The notes: generated from the letters alone by a model not told the origin. A stretch of 10,101 nucleotides of DNA from an uncultured Roseiflexaceae bacterium (GCA_903932805.1 CAIZHO010000059.1:1-10101), one strand, 5' to 3'. Positions 1-6,175 are shown, counted from the first letter of the stretch. A program made the numbers and translations.

Positions 1-134
1 CCATCCGGTCCCTCAACCGCAACCACGTTCATCGCTTGGTCGTCGTCGAAGAACGCAACGACGGGCGCGTCTGGCCAACAGGCATCTTGTCGATGAGCGA
101 CATCGTGCGCCACATCGACGAACAAGCCAAATAA
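1..134 (+). CDS. C-terminal end of a CBS-domain protein (5' end outside window)
   Basis: This is the 3' end of a gene that starts before the window. The open frame uses codons beginning at position 3 and stops at TAA (132-134), giving about 43 residues. The visible peptide has the pattern of the last strand and helix of a CBS domain: an N-H-V-H-R-L-V-V-V stretch, a short charged turn, then G-I-L-S-M-S-D-I-V near the end. The G-[IV]-[LI]-S-x-S-D-[IL] signature with a preceding H-R-L-x-V-V is typical of CBS modules that bind adenosyl ligands such as AMP, ATP or S-adenosylmethionine, often as energy sensors. Nothing of the rest of the protein can be seen, so it could be a stand-alone CBS-pair protein or a longer enzyme or transporter with a regulatory CBS tail. 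The gene runs toward the pdh cluster and ends 16 nt before the hairpin at 151-187. Confidence 0.72.
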   Translation, partial: IRSLNRNHVHRLVVVEERNDGRVWPTGILSMSDIVRHIDEQAK

Positions 135-150
135 TCGCACGTACATAACA

Positions 151-187
151 CAACGCACCCCCGGCGCAATGCGCCGGGGGTGCGTTG
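151..187. terminator. Perfect 17-bp hairpin between convergent genes, probable bidirectional terminator
   Basis: Bases 151-167 pair perfectly with 171-187, leaving a three-base AAT loop. The stem centre is very GC-rich (CCCCCGGCGC against GCGCCGGGGG). It lies in the 62-nt gap between the stop of the plus-strand CBS gene (134) and the stop of the minus-strand E2 gene (197), which is where a shared terminator is expected. Neither strand has a clear U-tract after the stem, so it is not a textbook rho-independent terminator. It may act as a strong RNA 3'-end stabiliser or a U-tract-independent terminator. Confidence 0.7.
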
Positions 188-196
188 GCATACGAC

Positions 197-1441
197 CTAG
201 ATCAGCATCGTCAACGGATTCTCGATGAGGCGCTTGATTTCGGCAACAAAACGCGCTGCTTCGGCACCGTCGGTGATGCGGTGATCTGCCGACAGGGTAA
301 TCGAGCAGATGTTGGCTGCGACGACTTCGTTGCTGTCGCCCTTGAATACCGGCGTGCGGCGGACGGCACCGACCGCCAAGATGGCGCATTGGGGTGGGGT
401 GATGATTGCATCGAACGTCGTCACCCCGTACATACCCAGGTTACTGACGGTGAACGTGCCGCCCGAAAGATTCTCTGCGCCGAGTTTGCCGTCGCGTGCC
501 AACGCGATGAGGCGCTTGGCTTCACGGGCGACGCCGCCCAAAGAACGACTATCGGTGTTGGTAATGACCGGTGCAACCAAGCCCGAATCGATGGCCACTG
601 CGATCGACACGTTGACGTTGGGGTTGAGCTGGATCCCTTCTTCGACGTACGACGCGTTGAGATACGGGAACTGGGCCAACGCAACGCCACAGGCCTTGAC
701 AATGATGTCGTTGATCGACACCTGTTGATCTTTGGCCAATGGTGCATTGATTTGTTTGCGGAGCTCGAGCGTCGCGCCCATGTCGATGTCCATCGAGACA
801 TAGAAGTGGGGAGCAGACTGCCAGCTTTGGGTCAAACGGCGGGTAATGGTGCGGCGCATGCTGGTCAGCGGCACAACGGTTGCGCCCGCAGCGGCGGTAG
901 GCGGTGGTGCAACCACTGGTGCGGCGGGGGCTACAGCCGCGGGGCGTGCCACCGGTGTCGGGTTTCCTGCAATGGCAGCGGCGACGTCATCACGGACAAT
1001 CCGGCCACTCGGACCAGTGCCCTGGATATCCCCCAAGTTCAGGCCGTGTTCACTGGCCATCCGCTTGGCAATCGGCGAGGCCTTGAGACCCGTGTTGCTG
1101 GTCGTCGCAACGGCAGCCCGTGGAGTAGCTGCGGCAGCGACCGGAGCAGGGGTGGCTACTGCTACCGCAACAGGTGCGGCTGCGGGTTTGGAGGTGACTG
1201 CAGCGCCGGCTTCGCCCGTACGTGCAATGACTCCACCGACCGGGGTACGTGATCCTGCCTCGGCGACGATTTCGCTGATGGTGCCGGCGACGAACGTTTC
1301 GATTTCGATAGTTACCTTATCGGTTTCGATTTCGGCGATGGCTTCGCCTTTGTTGACGTGATCGCCGACTTTTTTGAGCCAGCGCACGATCAACCCTTCG
1401 GTCATGTCGAAGCCCATCTTCGGCATGGTAATGTCTGCCAT
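197..1441 (-). CDS. pdhC: Pyruvate dehydrogenase complex E2, dihydrolipoamide acetyltransferase
   Basis: E2 takes the acetyl group that E1 places on its lipoyl arm and transfers it to CoA, and it forms the cytoplasmic core of the complex. The 414-residue protein has the full domain order. One lipoyl domain spans about residues 2-77, with the lipoylated lysine K42 in the motif E-T-D-K-V. An Ala/Pro/Val/Thr-rich flexible linker covers about 80-117. A peripheral-subunit-binding domain (about 119-153, K-A-S-P-I-A-K-R ending in G-R-I-V-R-D-D-V) is followed by a second Ala/Pro linker. The catalytic domain (about 188-414) ends with D-H-R-I-T-D-G, where H387 and D391 are the expected catalytic residues. 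I chose the ATG at 1441 because GGAGGT lies at 1448-1453, six bases upstream; the TTG at 1459 would place that site inside the gene. The gene starts 24 nt after the E1beta stop and is last in the operon. A branched-chain or acetoin E2 cannot be fully excluded, but the context favours pyruvate. Confidence 0.93.
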   Translation of the reverse strand: MADITMPKMGFDMTEGLIVRWLKKVGDHVNKGEAIAEIETDKVTIEIETFVAGTISEIVAEAGSRTPVGGVIARTGEAGAAVTSKPAAAPVAVAVATPAPVAAAATPRAAVATTSNTGLKASPIAKRMASEHGLNLGDIQGTGPSGRIVRDDVAAAIAGNPTPVARPAAVAPAAPVVAPPPTAAAGATVVPLTSMRRTITRRLTQSWQSAPHFYVSMDIDMGATLELRKQINAPLAKDQQVSINDIIVKACGVALAQFPYLNASYVEEGIQLNPNVNVSIAVAIDSGLVAPVITNTDSRSLGGVAREAKRLIALARDGKLGAENLSGGTFTVSNLGMYGVTTFDAIITPPQCAILAVGAVRRTPVFKGDSNEVVAANICSITLSADHRITDGAEAARFVAEIKRLIENPLTMLI

Positions 1442-1447
1442 GGTCCT

Positions 1448-1453
1448 ACCTCC
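1448..1453 (-). promoter_or_regulatory. Ribosome binding site deciding the E2 start
   Basis: Read on the minus strand this is GGAGGT, six bases before the ATG at 1441. It excludes the 6-codon longer reading from the in-frame TTG at 1459 and agrees with lipoyl domains that begin M-A-x-I-x-M-P-K-M. Confidence 0.85.
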
Positions 1454-1465
1454 GGTCAACGCAGA

Positions 1466-2440
1466 TTAGCTGCGATTCAAGACTTTTTTGATGGCGGCCA
1501 CAATGCGTTCGGTGGTGACGACGACCTGCTGTTCGAGGTTCTTGGCGTATGGCATCGGCACTTCGCGGAAGTTGACGCGTTGGATGGGGGCATCCAAATA
1601 ATCAAATCCGGCCTCGTACAGGCGTGTGGCTATTTCGGCCGATGTGCCGTATGACTGCCAATCTTCGGTCACAACGACTGCGTGATTGGTCTTTTTGAAG
1701 CTCTCGAGTGCGACGCTCATGTCCAACGGGCGCAGGGTACGCAAGTCAACGACCTCGACCTCGATCCCTTCTTGGGCGAGCAGCTCAGCGGCCTGGAGCG
1801 ACAAATGCACCATCCGTGAATACGTTACCACAGTTAGGTGGCGGCCTTCACGGGCGAGTACCGACTTGCCGATGGGCACAATGTAGTCGCCATCGGGGAC
1901 TTCGCCTTTGACACCGTACATCAGTGTGTGTTCGATGAAAATAACCGGATCAGGATCGGCCATGGCAGCCCGGAACATGCCCTTCATGTCGGCAGGGGTT
2001 GCAGGGGCAACGACCTTGAGACCGGGGATGTAGGCAAACATGGCGTCGAACGATTGCGAATGGGTCGCGGACAGCTGCGTCCAGCCGTTGGTTGTCCGCA
2101 TCACCAGTGGTACCGAAAACTTGCCGCCGAACATGCTGTAGATTTTGGCGGCATGATTGATGATGATATCGAAGGCCAGCAACGAGAAGTTGACGGACAT
2201 GATTTCGGCAATGGGACGCATGCCGGCCATGGCGGCACCGGTTGCTAAGCCGAGGATGCCGGCTTCGGCGATGGGAGCATCACGGATGCGCTCGGGGCCG
2301 TACTTCTCGAGGAAGCCAGCGGTTACGCCGTAGGTGCTGCCATAGTGGCCAATGTCTTCGCCGATGATAAATACCCGCTCGTCTTGCATGGCCTCGTGTA
2401 GGGCTTGCTGGAGCGCTTCACGTACAGTTAGGATCGCCAT
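1466..2440 (-). CDS. pdhB: Pyruvate dehydrogenase E1 component, beta subunit
   Basis: This is the beta subunit of the heterotetrameric thiamine-diphosphate-dependent E1, which decarboxylates pyruvate and reductively acetylates the E2 lipoyl group. The 324-residue length is normal for the family. The N-terminal pyrimidine-binding transketolase fold shows G-E-D-I-G at about residues 27-31, R-I-R-D-A-P-I-A-E-A-G near 51-61, and the conserved H-S-Q-S after a T-Q-L-S-A-T segment in the middle. The C-terminal transketolase domain carries the conserved D-L-R-T-L-R-P-L-D, followed by V-V-V-T-E-D and the R-V-N-F-R-E-V-P-M-P-Y segment near the end. The start ATG at 2440 has AAGGAG at 2448-2453, seven bases upstream. 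It lies 45 nt after the E1alpha stop and 24 nt before E2, so the three genes are almost certainly cotranscribed. Related 2-oxoacid or acetoin E1beta proteins share these motifs. Confidence 0.93.
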   Translation of the reverse strand: MAILTVREALQQALHEAMQDERVFIIGEDIGHYGSTYGVTAGFLEKYGPERIRDAPIAEAGILGLATGAAMAGMRPIAEIMSVNFSLLAFDIIINHAAKIYSMFGGKFSVPLVMRTTNGWTQLSATHSQSFDAMFAYIPGLKVVAPATPADMKGMFRAAMADPDPVIFIEHTLMYGVKGEVPDGDYIVPIGKSVLAREGRHLTVVTYSRMVHLSLQAAELLAQEGIEVEVVDLRTLRPLDMSVALESFKKTNHAVVVTEDWQSYGTSAEIATRLYEAGFDYLDAPIQRVNFREVPMPYAKNLEQQVVVTTERIVAAIKKVLNRS

Positions 2441-2485
2441 TCACTATCTCCTTCACGGGTTGCCGAGCAACCGCGTTTGCTTCAG

Positions 2486-3580
2486 CTAGACGAGCGTCGG
2501 GTCGACGGTCAGGGTTTCGAGCGGTGCGGCATAAATGCCGGCGTCGGTCAGCCATTCGTTCCCAGGGACCGGGCTGTTATCAGCAAATTCCACCGAGGCA
2601 TCGACTTCTGCATCGATTTGGACGTCGATTGCGTCGAGGCGCGACGCAGGGCAGATTTCTTCGTCGATGAGCAGTTTGCGATAGGCTTCGAGGGGGTCGG
2701 CACTGCGGTGCTTTTCGACATCTTCTTTGGTGCGATATTTTTGTGTGTCTTGGGCCGAGTGACCGCGGAACCGGTAGGTCATTGCTTCGACCAGCACGGG
2801 GCCTTTGCCACTGCGGGCATGCTCGACGGCTTCGCCGACTTGCTCGCGGACGCCCAACAGGTCATTGCCGTCGATGCGCATTGATTTCATATCAAACGCA
2901 TTGGCCTTGCGGTGGATTTCGGTGACCGACGAGTGGACCTCGAGCGGGGTACCCATGGCAAAAAGGTTGTTTTCGCAGACAAACACCACGGGTAACTTCC
3001 ACAATTGGGCGAAGTTGAGGGATTCGTAGAATTCGCCGCCGTTGGTAGCACCGTCACCAAAGAAGACCATGACGACGCCGTTGGTTTTCTGCATTTTGCA
3101 TTGCAACGCGACGCCATCAGCCAGCAATAGATGACTCCCGACGATGGCATACCCTCCCCAGAAGTTTTTGGTGACATCTGCAAAGTGCATCGAGCCACCC
3201 ATGCCGCGCGAACAGCCGGTGTCTTTGCCGAACAGTTCGGCCATCAGCGGGTTAATATCGAGTCCACGGGCTATGGCGTGACCATGGTCGCGGTAGTGGG
3301 TAAAGACGTGATCTTGGGGCTGCAGATTCGAGATAGCGCCGACGCCGGTTGCTTCTTCACCCACATAGAGGTGCAAAAAGCCGCCGATTTTGGAGCGCGT
3401 GTACATCTCTTGACACTTCTCTTCGAAGCGACGAATCAACATCATTTGGCGATAGTACTCGACCAATTGGTCAGCACCGAGGTGCTCGAGAGCCCGGGTA
3501 AATGGCGTACTGGTCATACTGCTCCTCACCGACTGTGTGGCAGAGGTAACTGCCTTTGTAGAACCACGTTGTTTTTGCAT
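2486..3580 (-). CDS. pdhA: Pyruvate dehydrogenase E1 component, alpha subunit
   Basis: This subunit supplies most of the thiamine diphosphate and Mg2+ binding of the E1 decarboxylase. The protein has 364 residues from the ATG at 3580. The family fold begins near residue 38 (L-V-E-Y-Y-R-Q-M-M-L-I-R-R-F-E-E). The G-G-F-L-H-L-Y-V-G-E-E-A motif follows at about 66-77 and G-G-S-M-H at 128-132. The ThDP motif runs from G-D-G (175-177) to N-N (204-205). The Y-R-F-R-G-H-S segment (269-275) matches the conserved active-site loop that is phosphorylated in mitochondrial E1alpha. The first 21 residues are a Ser/Thr/Lys/Arg-rich tail with no family counterpart that I recognise. Two starts both have good ribosome sites: ATG 3580 with GAGGAG at 3586-3591 (spacing 5), and ATG 3517 (residue 22) with GAGGAG at 3522-3527 (spacing 4). 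The 3517 start would give 343 residues. The gene is 84 nt downstream of the DHH-like gene. Confidence 0.93.
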   Translation of the reverse strand: MQKQRGSTKAVTSATQSVRSSMTSTPFTRALEHLGADQLVEYYRQMMLIRRFEEKCQEMYTRSKIGGFLHLYVGEEATGVGAISNLQPQDHVFTHYRDHGHAIARGLDINPLMAELFGKDTGCSRGMGGSMHFADVTKNFWGGYAIVGSHLLLADGVALQCKMQKTNGVVMVFFGDGATNGGEFYESLNFAQLWKLPVVFVCENNLFAMGTPLEVHSSVTEIHRKANAFDMKSMRIDGNDLLGVREQVGEAVEHARSGKGPVLVEAMTYRFRGHSAQDTQKYRTKEDVEKHRSADPLEAYRKLLIDEEICPASRLDAIDVQIDAEVDASVEFADNSPVPGNEWLTDAGIYAAPLETLTVDPTLV

Positions 3581-3614
3581 TGTGGCTCCTCTTCAACAAA
3601 AGAAAGAACGTAGG

Positions 3615-3643
3615 AGTATCGACGGACTATGGTAGAAGCGAAA
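3615..3643 (-). promoter_or_regulatory. Weak possible promoter directly upstream of the pdh genes
   Basis: On the minus strand TTTCGC (3638-3643) and GATACT (3615-3620) are 17 bases apart in the 84-nt gap before E1alpha. The spacing is ideal, but the -35 match is poor and the -10 is partial, so this is only a candidate. It would let pdhABC be expressed apart from the upstream DHH-like gene. Confidence 0.25.
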
Positions 3644-3664
3644 CGTCGGCGTCGTTGACGTCGT

Positions 3665-4483
3665 TCAGCGAACCGCTGGGTGGAGGCCTTCGATGACGGC
3701 GATTAAACCGCGCATATCGAGTGCCGATAGTCGTTTGGCAGGTGCTTTGTCGGTCCCACAGAGCAATAACCGTTTGCTCGGATGAAGATACCAATCAGCG
3801 TGGGGATCAACCTGCGTCAATGCCTCTGCCAACGGAGTCAAATCAACGGACGAACGCGACTGGGCAGCAATGCCCATCCAGTTATGGCGTTCTTCGCGGT
3901 ACACCGCCAGCACCGCACCCGCACGATAGGCCATCACCGATGATCCACCGTATGGACCTTGCATCGCAATCCCACGCCCCCACGGGGTGTGGAACTCAAT
4001 GCGACTGGCAAATGCTTCACCGAGTTGGACTTGTCGCACTTCGTGGGCATACCATGCATCCAAATTGGGCAACATCAGTTCGACGACTTTGTCGGGATCA
4101 TGCTCAAAGAGGATGTTGAACGAATCGGCCAGCATACCCAAATCACAGCTCGCTTGCTCGCTCGGCAGTGCGTTGTCAATCAGGGTTACTTGGCGAATCA
4201 TTCGTTCGAGTGCCACATCGTGCCCGACGAGCGACCTGCGCACCAACTCGGCCGCACTCAGCGTGCGTACATGACGTTGATGATGATCGAATCGTCCAAG
4301 GCCGGTGTCGACATGGATCACAAGTGGATCGCTGTCGGCTGGCAGGTTATCGAGCGTCGTACCAGCGGGGACAAAACGCACCTGATAGTCGTGTGCTCCA
4401 CCAAACCGTTTAAAAATCCAGATTGCAGCGATACAATCGAGATCCGGTGCGAGATGCGCCACGATTGTCGTCGGCACTTCCAC
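3665..4483 (-). CDS. DHH-superfamily phosphoesterase-like protein (MYG1-like)
   Basis: I do not recognise a named gene, but the metal-site motifs of the DHH superfamily are visible in order. Numbering is from the longer ATG reading at 4522. Motif I is H-L-A-P-D-L-D-C (H23, D27, D29). Motif II is V-I-H-V-D-T-G (D72). The hallmark R-F-D-H-H-Q-R lies at 77-83, and a motif IV aspartate (D116) sits in L-I-D-N-A. Known members include RecJ, oligoribonuclease NrnA, DHH inorganic pyrophosphatases and MYG1 exonuclease. The D-T-G/F-D-H-H-Q wording looks closest to MYG1. The substrate is unknown. The C-terminal half has G-x-x-M-A-Y-R-A-G and H-P-S-K-R-L-L-L-C-G stretches that could close over the active site. 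I chose the GTG at 4483 (272 residues) because AGGAG at 4494-4498 is 10 bases upstream and the fold begins just after it. The ATG at 4522 has no visible ribosome site and would add 13 residues. The gene is first in the minus-strand run that contains pdhABC, 84 nt upstream of E1alpha, behind a strong promoter. Confidence 0.72.
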   Translation of the reverse strand: MEVPTTIVAHLAPDLDCIAAIWIFKRFGGAHDYQVRFVPAGTTLDNLPADSDPLVIHVDTGLGRFDHHQRHVRTLSAAELVRRSLVGHDVALERMIRQVTLIDNALPSEQASCDLGMLADSFNILFEHDPDKVVELMLPNLDAWYAHEVRQVQLGEAFASRIEFHTPWGRGIAMQGPYGGSSVMAYRAGAVLAVYREERHNWMGIAAQSRSSVDLTPLAEALTQVDPHADWYLHPSKRLLLCGTDKAPAKRLSALDMRGLIAVIEGLHPAVR

Positions 4484-4493
4484 GTTCCGCTGA

Positions 4494-4498
4494 CTCCT
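4494..4498 (-). promoter_or_regulatory. Ribosome binding site favouring the GTG start of the DHH-like gene
   Basis: Minus-strand AGGAG within AGAGGAGT lies 10 bases before the GTG at 4483. The competing ATG codons at 4522 and 4519 have no comparable sequence in front of them, while the other non-coupled genes in the window have a clear purine-rich site. Confidence 0.6.
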
Positions 4499-4560
4499 CT
4501 CTGCCTGCCATTCCACCATCACTTTAGACCGGTGGACCCGTAGGTCAAATGACGCGCGCT

Positions 4561-4589
4561 AGTATAGCAGAAGAGCCAAATTCGTGCAA
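4561..4589 (-). promoter_or_regulatory. Sigma70-type promoter for the DHH-like/pdh run
   Basis: On the minus strand TTGCAC (4584-4589) and TATACT (4561-4566) are separated by exactly 17 bases, and TGC directly before the -10 gives an extended -10 (TGnTATACT). The start of transcription would fall near 4553-4555, leaving a leader of about 30 nt to the ATG at 4522 or about 70 nt to the GTG at 4483. No terminator is visible between the DHH-like gene and pdhA, so this promoter may drive all four genes. Confidence 0.75.
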
Positions 4590-4907
4590 CGTCGCATTCT
4601 AAAGCCACAAAACCAAACAACTATGCACAAACACTGCTGCGGTCAGCGTCACGCGTACAAATCACAGACGTGTTCCCCACCAGCACCAGCCACCGAGCAC
4701 ATCGGAGATGCAGGTACGCGCATACGAGCGTGGCTCGTATACAACAGGGAGCGGGTATTGGGCTGTGTCCAGGGCGAGTACATGCCACGACGGCGTAAAG
4801 GATTGGAGCGCCACGGTGCGGAACGAGGGAGGAGGAAACAACCAAAATCCAAGCGTCAAAGTGCTCTTTCTCATCACTCTTTCACCAACCAAAAGCAGTC
4901 TTTTTCC
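4590..4907. other. Gene-free stretch between divergent promoters
   Basis: About 320 bases separate the two divergent promoters. I see no convincing gene here. The open frames on both strands lack a credible ribosome site and family-like composition, and the longest plus-strand one runs into the promoter at 4908-4936. The plus strand has a purine-rich patch around 4818-4838, then a pyrimidine-rich patch around 4863-4883. The only clear structure is the palindrome at 4722-4740. The stretch probably holds control sites. Confidence 0.55.
4722..4740. repeat. Short palindrome, possible operator
   Basis: ATACGAGC (4722-4729) and GCTCGTAT (4733-4740) form a perfect 8-bp inverted repeat around a GTG spacer, in the middle of the divergent control region. 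This is the size and symmetry of a dimeric repressor site, but I do not recognise the motif. As RNA it would fold into a small hairpin with no U-tract. Confidence 0.45.
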
Positions 4908-4936
4908 TTGCCATTTAGCGGTTTTCTCCGTATAAT
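4908..4936 (+). promoter_or_regulatory. Near-consensus sigma70-type promoter for the S1-clpC-radA run
   Basis: TTGCCA (4908-4913) and a perfect TATAAT (4931-4936) are separated by exactly 17 bases. Transcription should begin near 4942-4944, giving a leader of about 50 nt before the ATG at 4994. The -10 and start point overlap the upstream in-frame ATG at 4940, which therefore cannot be the start on this transcript. Confidence 0.82.
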
Positions 4937-4984
4937 TCCATGAGTATTATTACATTCGCGCGGTGCACTTCACCTCGACCCAAG

Positions 4985-4989
4985 AGGAG
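4985..4989 (+). promoter_or_regulatory. Ribosome binding site deciding the S1 protein start
   Basis: AGGAG within AAGAGGAG lies four bases before the ATG at 4994. It supports this ATG over the in-frame ATG at 4940, which has no ribosome site and lies at the predicted transcription start. Confidence 0.75.
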
Positions 4990-4993
4990 CATC

Positions 4994-6148
4994 ATGGAAG
5001 AGACACACGCAGTCACCACCAGCACCTCGGCGGGTGAGTCGACCCAAGACATCCGCAGCAAAGAATTTTTCGCTGCACTCCTCAATGAACAAAGCGAGAA
5101 GTTACGTTCGCTCAAACACGGTGACACCATGGACGGCATCATTTTGGCCGTTCACGAACACGAGCTCGTGATCGACATTGGTGCCAAATCCGAGGGCGTC
5201 GTCCTTGCGCGAGACATGCACACGCTGACAGACGAAGAACGATCCGATATCGTCGTAGGTGCGACGGTTTTGGTCTATGTCATGCAACCCGAAGACGACC
5301 AGGGACGGGTCAGTTTGTCCCTCGATCGGGCACGCCAAGAGCGCAGCTGGCGCAAATTGCAGCAAGTCGCCGACGATGGTGTGGTGCTCGAAACCAAGGT
5401 CATTAATTACAACAAGGGTGGGTTGCTCGTCAACCTCGACGGGGTACGGGGATTCATCCCGACGTCGCAGGTCAGCGGCATAGGTCGTGGCAACGAGGTC
5501 CAAAAGCAAGCCGACATGGCACGCATGATTGGATCCACGGTACGCCTCAAAATTGTCGAGATGAGCCGCGCCCGCAATCGTTTGATTCTTTCAGAGCGCC
5601 AAGCCAACGCCGAGTCTCGTGATTCACGCAAAGGTGCGCTCCTGAGTGAAATAGCGGTGAACGATATCCGCGAGGGTACGGTCACATCGGTCTGCGATTT
5701 CGGTATTTTTGTCGACATCGGCGGGGCCGATGGACTGGTCCACTTGTCCGAGTTGTCATGGAGTCGTGTCCGACACCCCAGCGACGCGTACAAGGTCGGT
5801 GACAGCACCAAAGTCATGATCCTCAATATTGACACCGAGCATCGACGGATTGCACTGTCCATCAAACGCACACAGACCGAACCATGGGCAGCGGTCGCTG
5901 AAGCGTTCAGTGTCAACCAAGTCGTGCAGGGAACGGTCACACAGATTGCACCATTTGGGGCATTTGTCCGTATGTCTGAAGGGGTCGAAGGGCTCATCCA
6001 TTCGTCCGAATTGACCGGCGATGCAGTCGCCGCAGTGAGTGAAGGCGCGGCGGTGACGGTGCGTATTATCCGCGTCGACATCCCACGCAGACGGATCGCT
6101 TTGAGTCTGCAAATCACCCCCGACGCTCCGGTTCCGGACGCGTCATAG
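4994..6148 (+). CDS. rpsA: Four-S1-domain RNA-binding protein, probable ribosomal protein bS1
   Basis: The protein has 384 residues and contains four S1 (OB-fold) RNA-binding domains. Domain 1 is about residues 42-112 and carries V-I-D-I-G-x-K-S-E-G-V. Domain 2 is about 125-203 and carries N-K-G-G-L-L-V-N-L followed by V-R-G-F-I-P-T-S-Q-V. Domain 3 is about 221-292, with D-F-G-I-F-V-D-I-G-G-A-D-G-L-V-H-L-S-E-L. Domain 4 is about 307-373, with P-F-G-A-F-V and E-G-L-I-H-S-S-E-L. This order and length match the shorter bS1-like proteins of Gram-positive bacteria and relatives (E. coli S1 has six domains). The degenerate first domain, the V-R-G-F-I-P second domain and two standard C-terminal domains are the usual bS1 pattern. 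The likely role is mRNA binding on the 30S subunit, although a non-ribosomal S1 regulator is possible. The N-terminal 40 residues are polar and Ser/Thr-rich. The gene is first in the plus-strand run behind a near-consensus promoter, and clpC follows 37 nt after its stop. Confidence 0.82.
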   Translation: MEETHAVTTSTSAGESTQDIRSKEFFAALLNEQSEKLRSLKHGDTMDGIILAVHEHELVIDIGAKSEGVVLARDMHTLTDEERSDIVVGATVLVYVMQPEDDQGRVSLSLDRARQERSWRKLQQVADDGVVLETKVINYNKGGLLVNLDGVRGFIPTSQVSGIGRGNEVQKQADMARMIGSTVRLKIVEMSRARNRLILSERQANAESRDSRKGALLSEIAVNDIREGTVTSVCDFGIFVDIGGADGLVHLSELSWSRVRHPSDAYKVGDSTKVMILNIDTEHRRIALSIKRTQTEPWAAVAEAFSVNQVVQGTVTQIAPFGAFVRMSEGVEGLIHSSELTGDAVAAVSEGAAVTVRIIRVDIPRRRIALSLQITPDAPVPDAS

Positions 6149-6173
6149 CGCTGGCTTATTTCAATGAGCAGCG
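6149..6173 (+). repeat. Hairpin in the S1-clpC gap, directly before the clpC ribosome site
   Basis: Bases 6149-6153 (CGCTG) pair with 6169-6173 (CAGCG), and 6155-6159 (CTTAT) pair with 6164-6168 (ATGAG, one G-U pair). G6154 is bulged and TTCA forms the loop. The structure begins immediately after the S1 stop codon and ends two bases before the GGGAG ribosome site of clpC. It has no U-tract, so a terminator is unlikely. It could set translation of clpC or be an RNA processing or stability element. Confidence 0.5.
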
Positions 6174-6175
6174 AT

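Noticed and set aside
185-1252. Long plus-strand open frame of 355 codons antisense to E2
   Set aside because: It lies opposite a fully supported E2 gene, has a Cys/Arg/Gly-heavy composition with no fold-like pattern, and begins inside the terminator hairpin. It is a by-product of codon bias.
3640-3666. ACGTCG direct repeat between the DHH-like gene and pdhA
   Set aside because: Two six-base copies in a CG-rich junction overlapping the end of the upstream gene are too short to be meaningful.
4542-4553. GGTCAAATGAC resembling half of a CtsR heptad site near the leftward transcription start
   Set aside because: CtsR sites need a tandem GGTCAAA repeat. Only one copy is present, and it is on the pdh side rather than at the clpC-side promoter.
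4782-4943. Possible small basic peptide (53 residues, Arg/Lys-rich start) from the ATG at 4782
   Set aside because: It has no good ribosome site and no promoter that I could find, and it runs through the promoter of the S1 gene. Basic composition follows from the local purine-rich sequence.
4962-4974. GGTG-CACTT-CACC mini hairpin in the S1 leader
   Set aside because: Only four base pairs; this is expected by chance and has no support beyond position.
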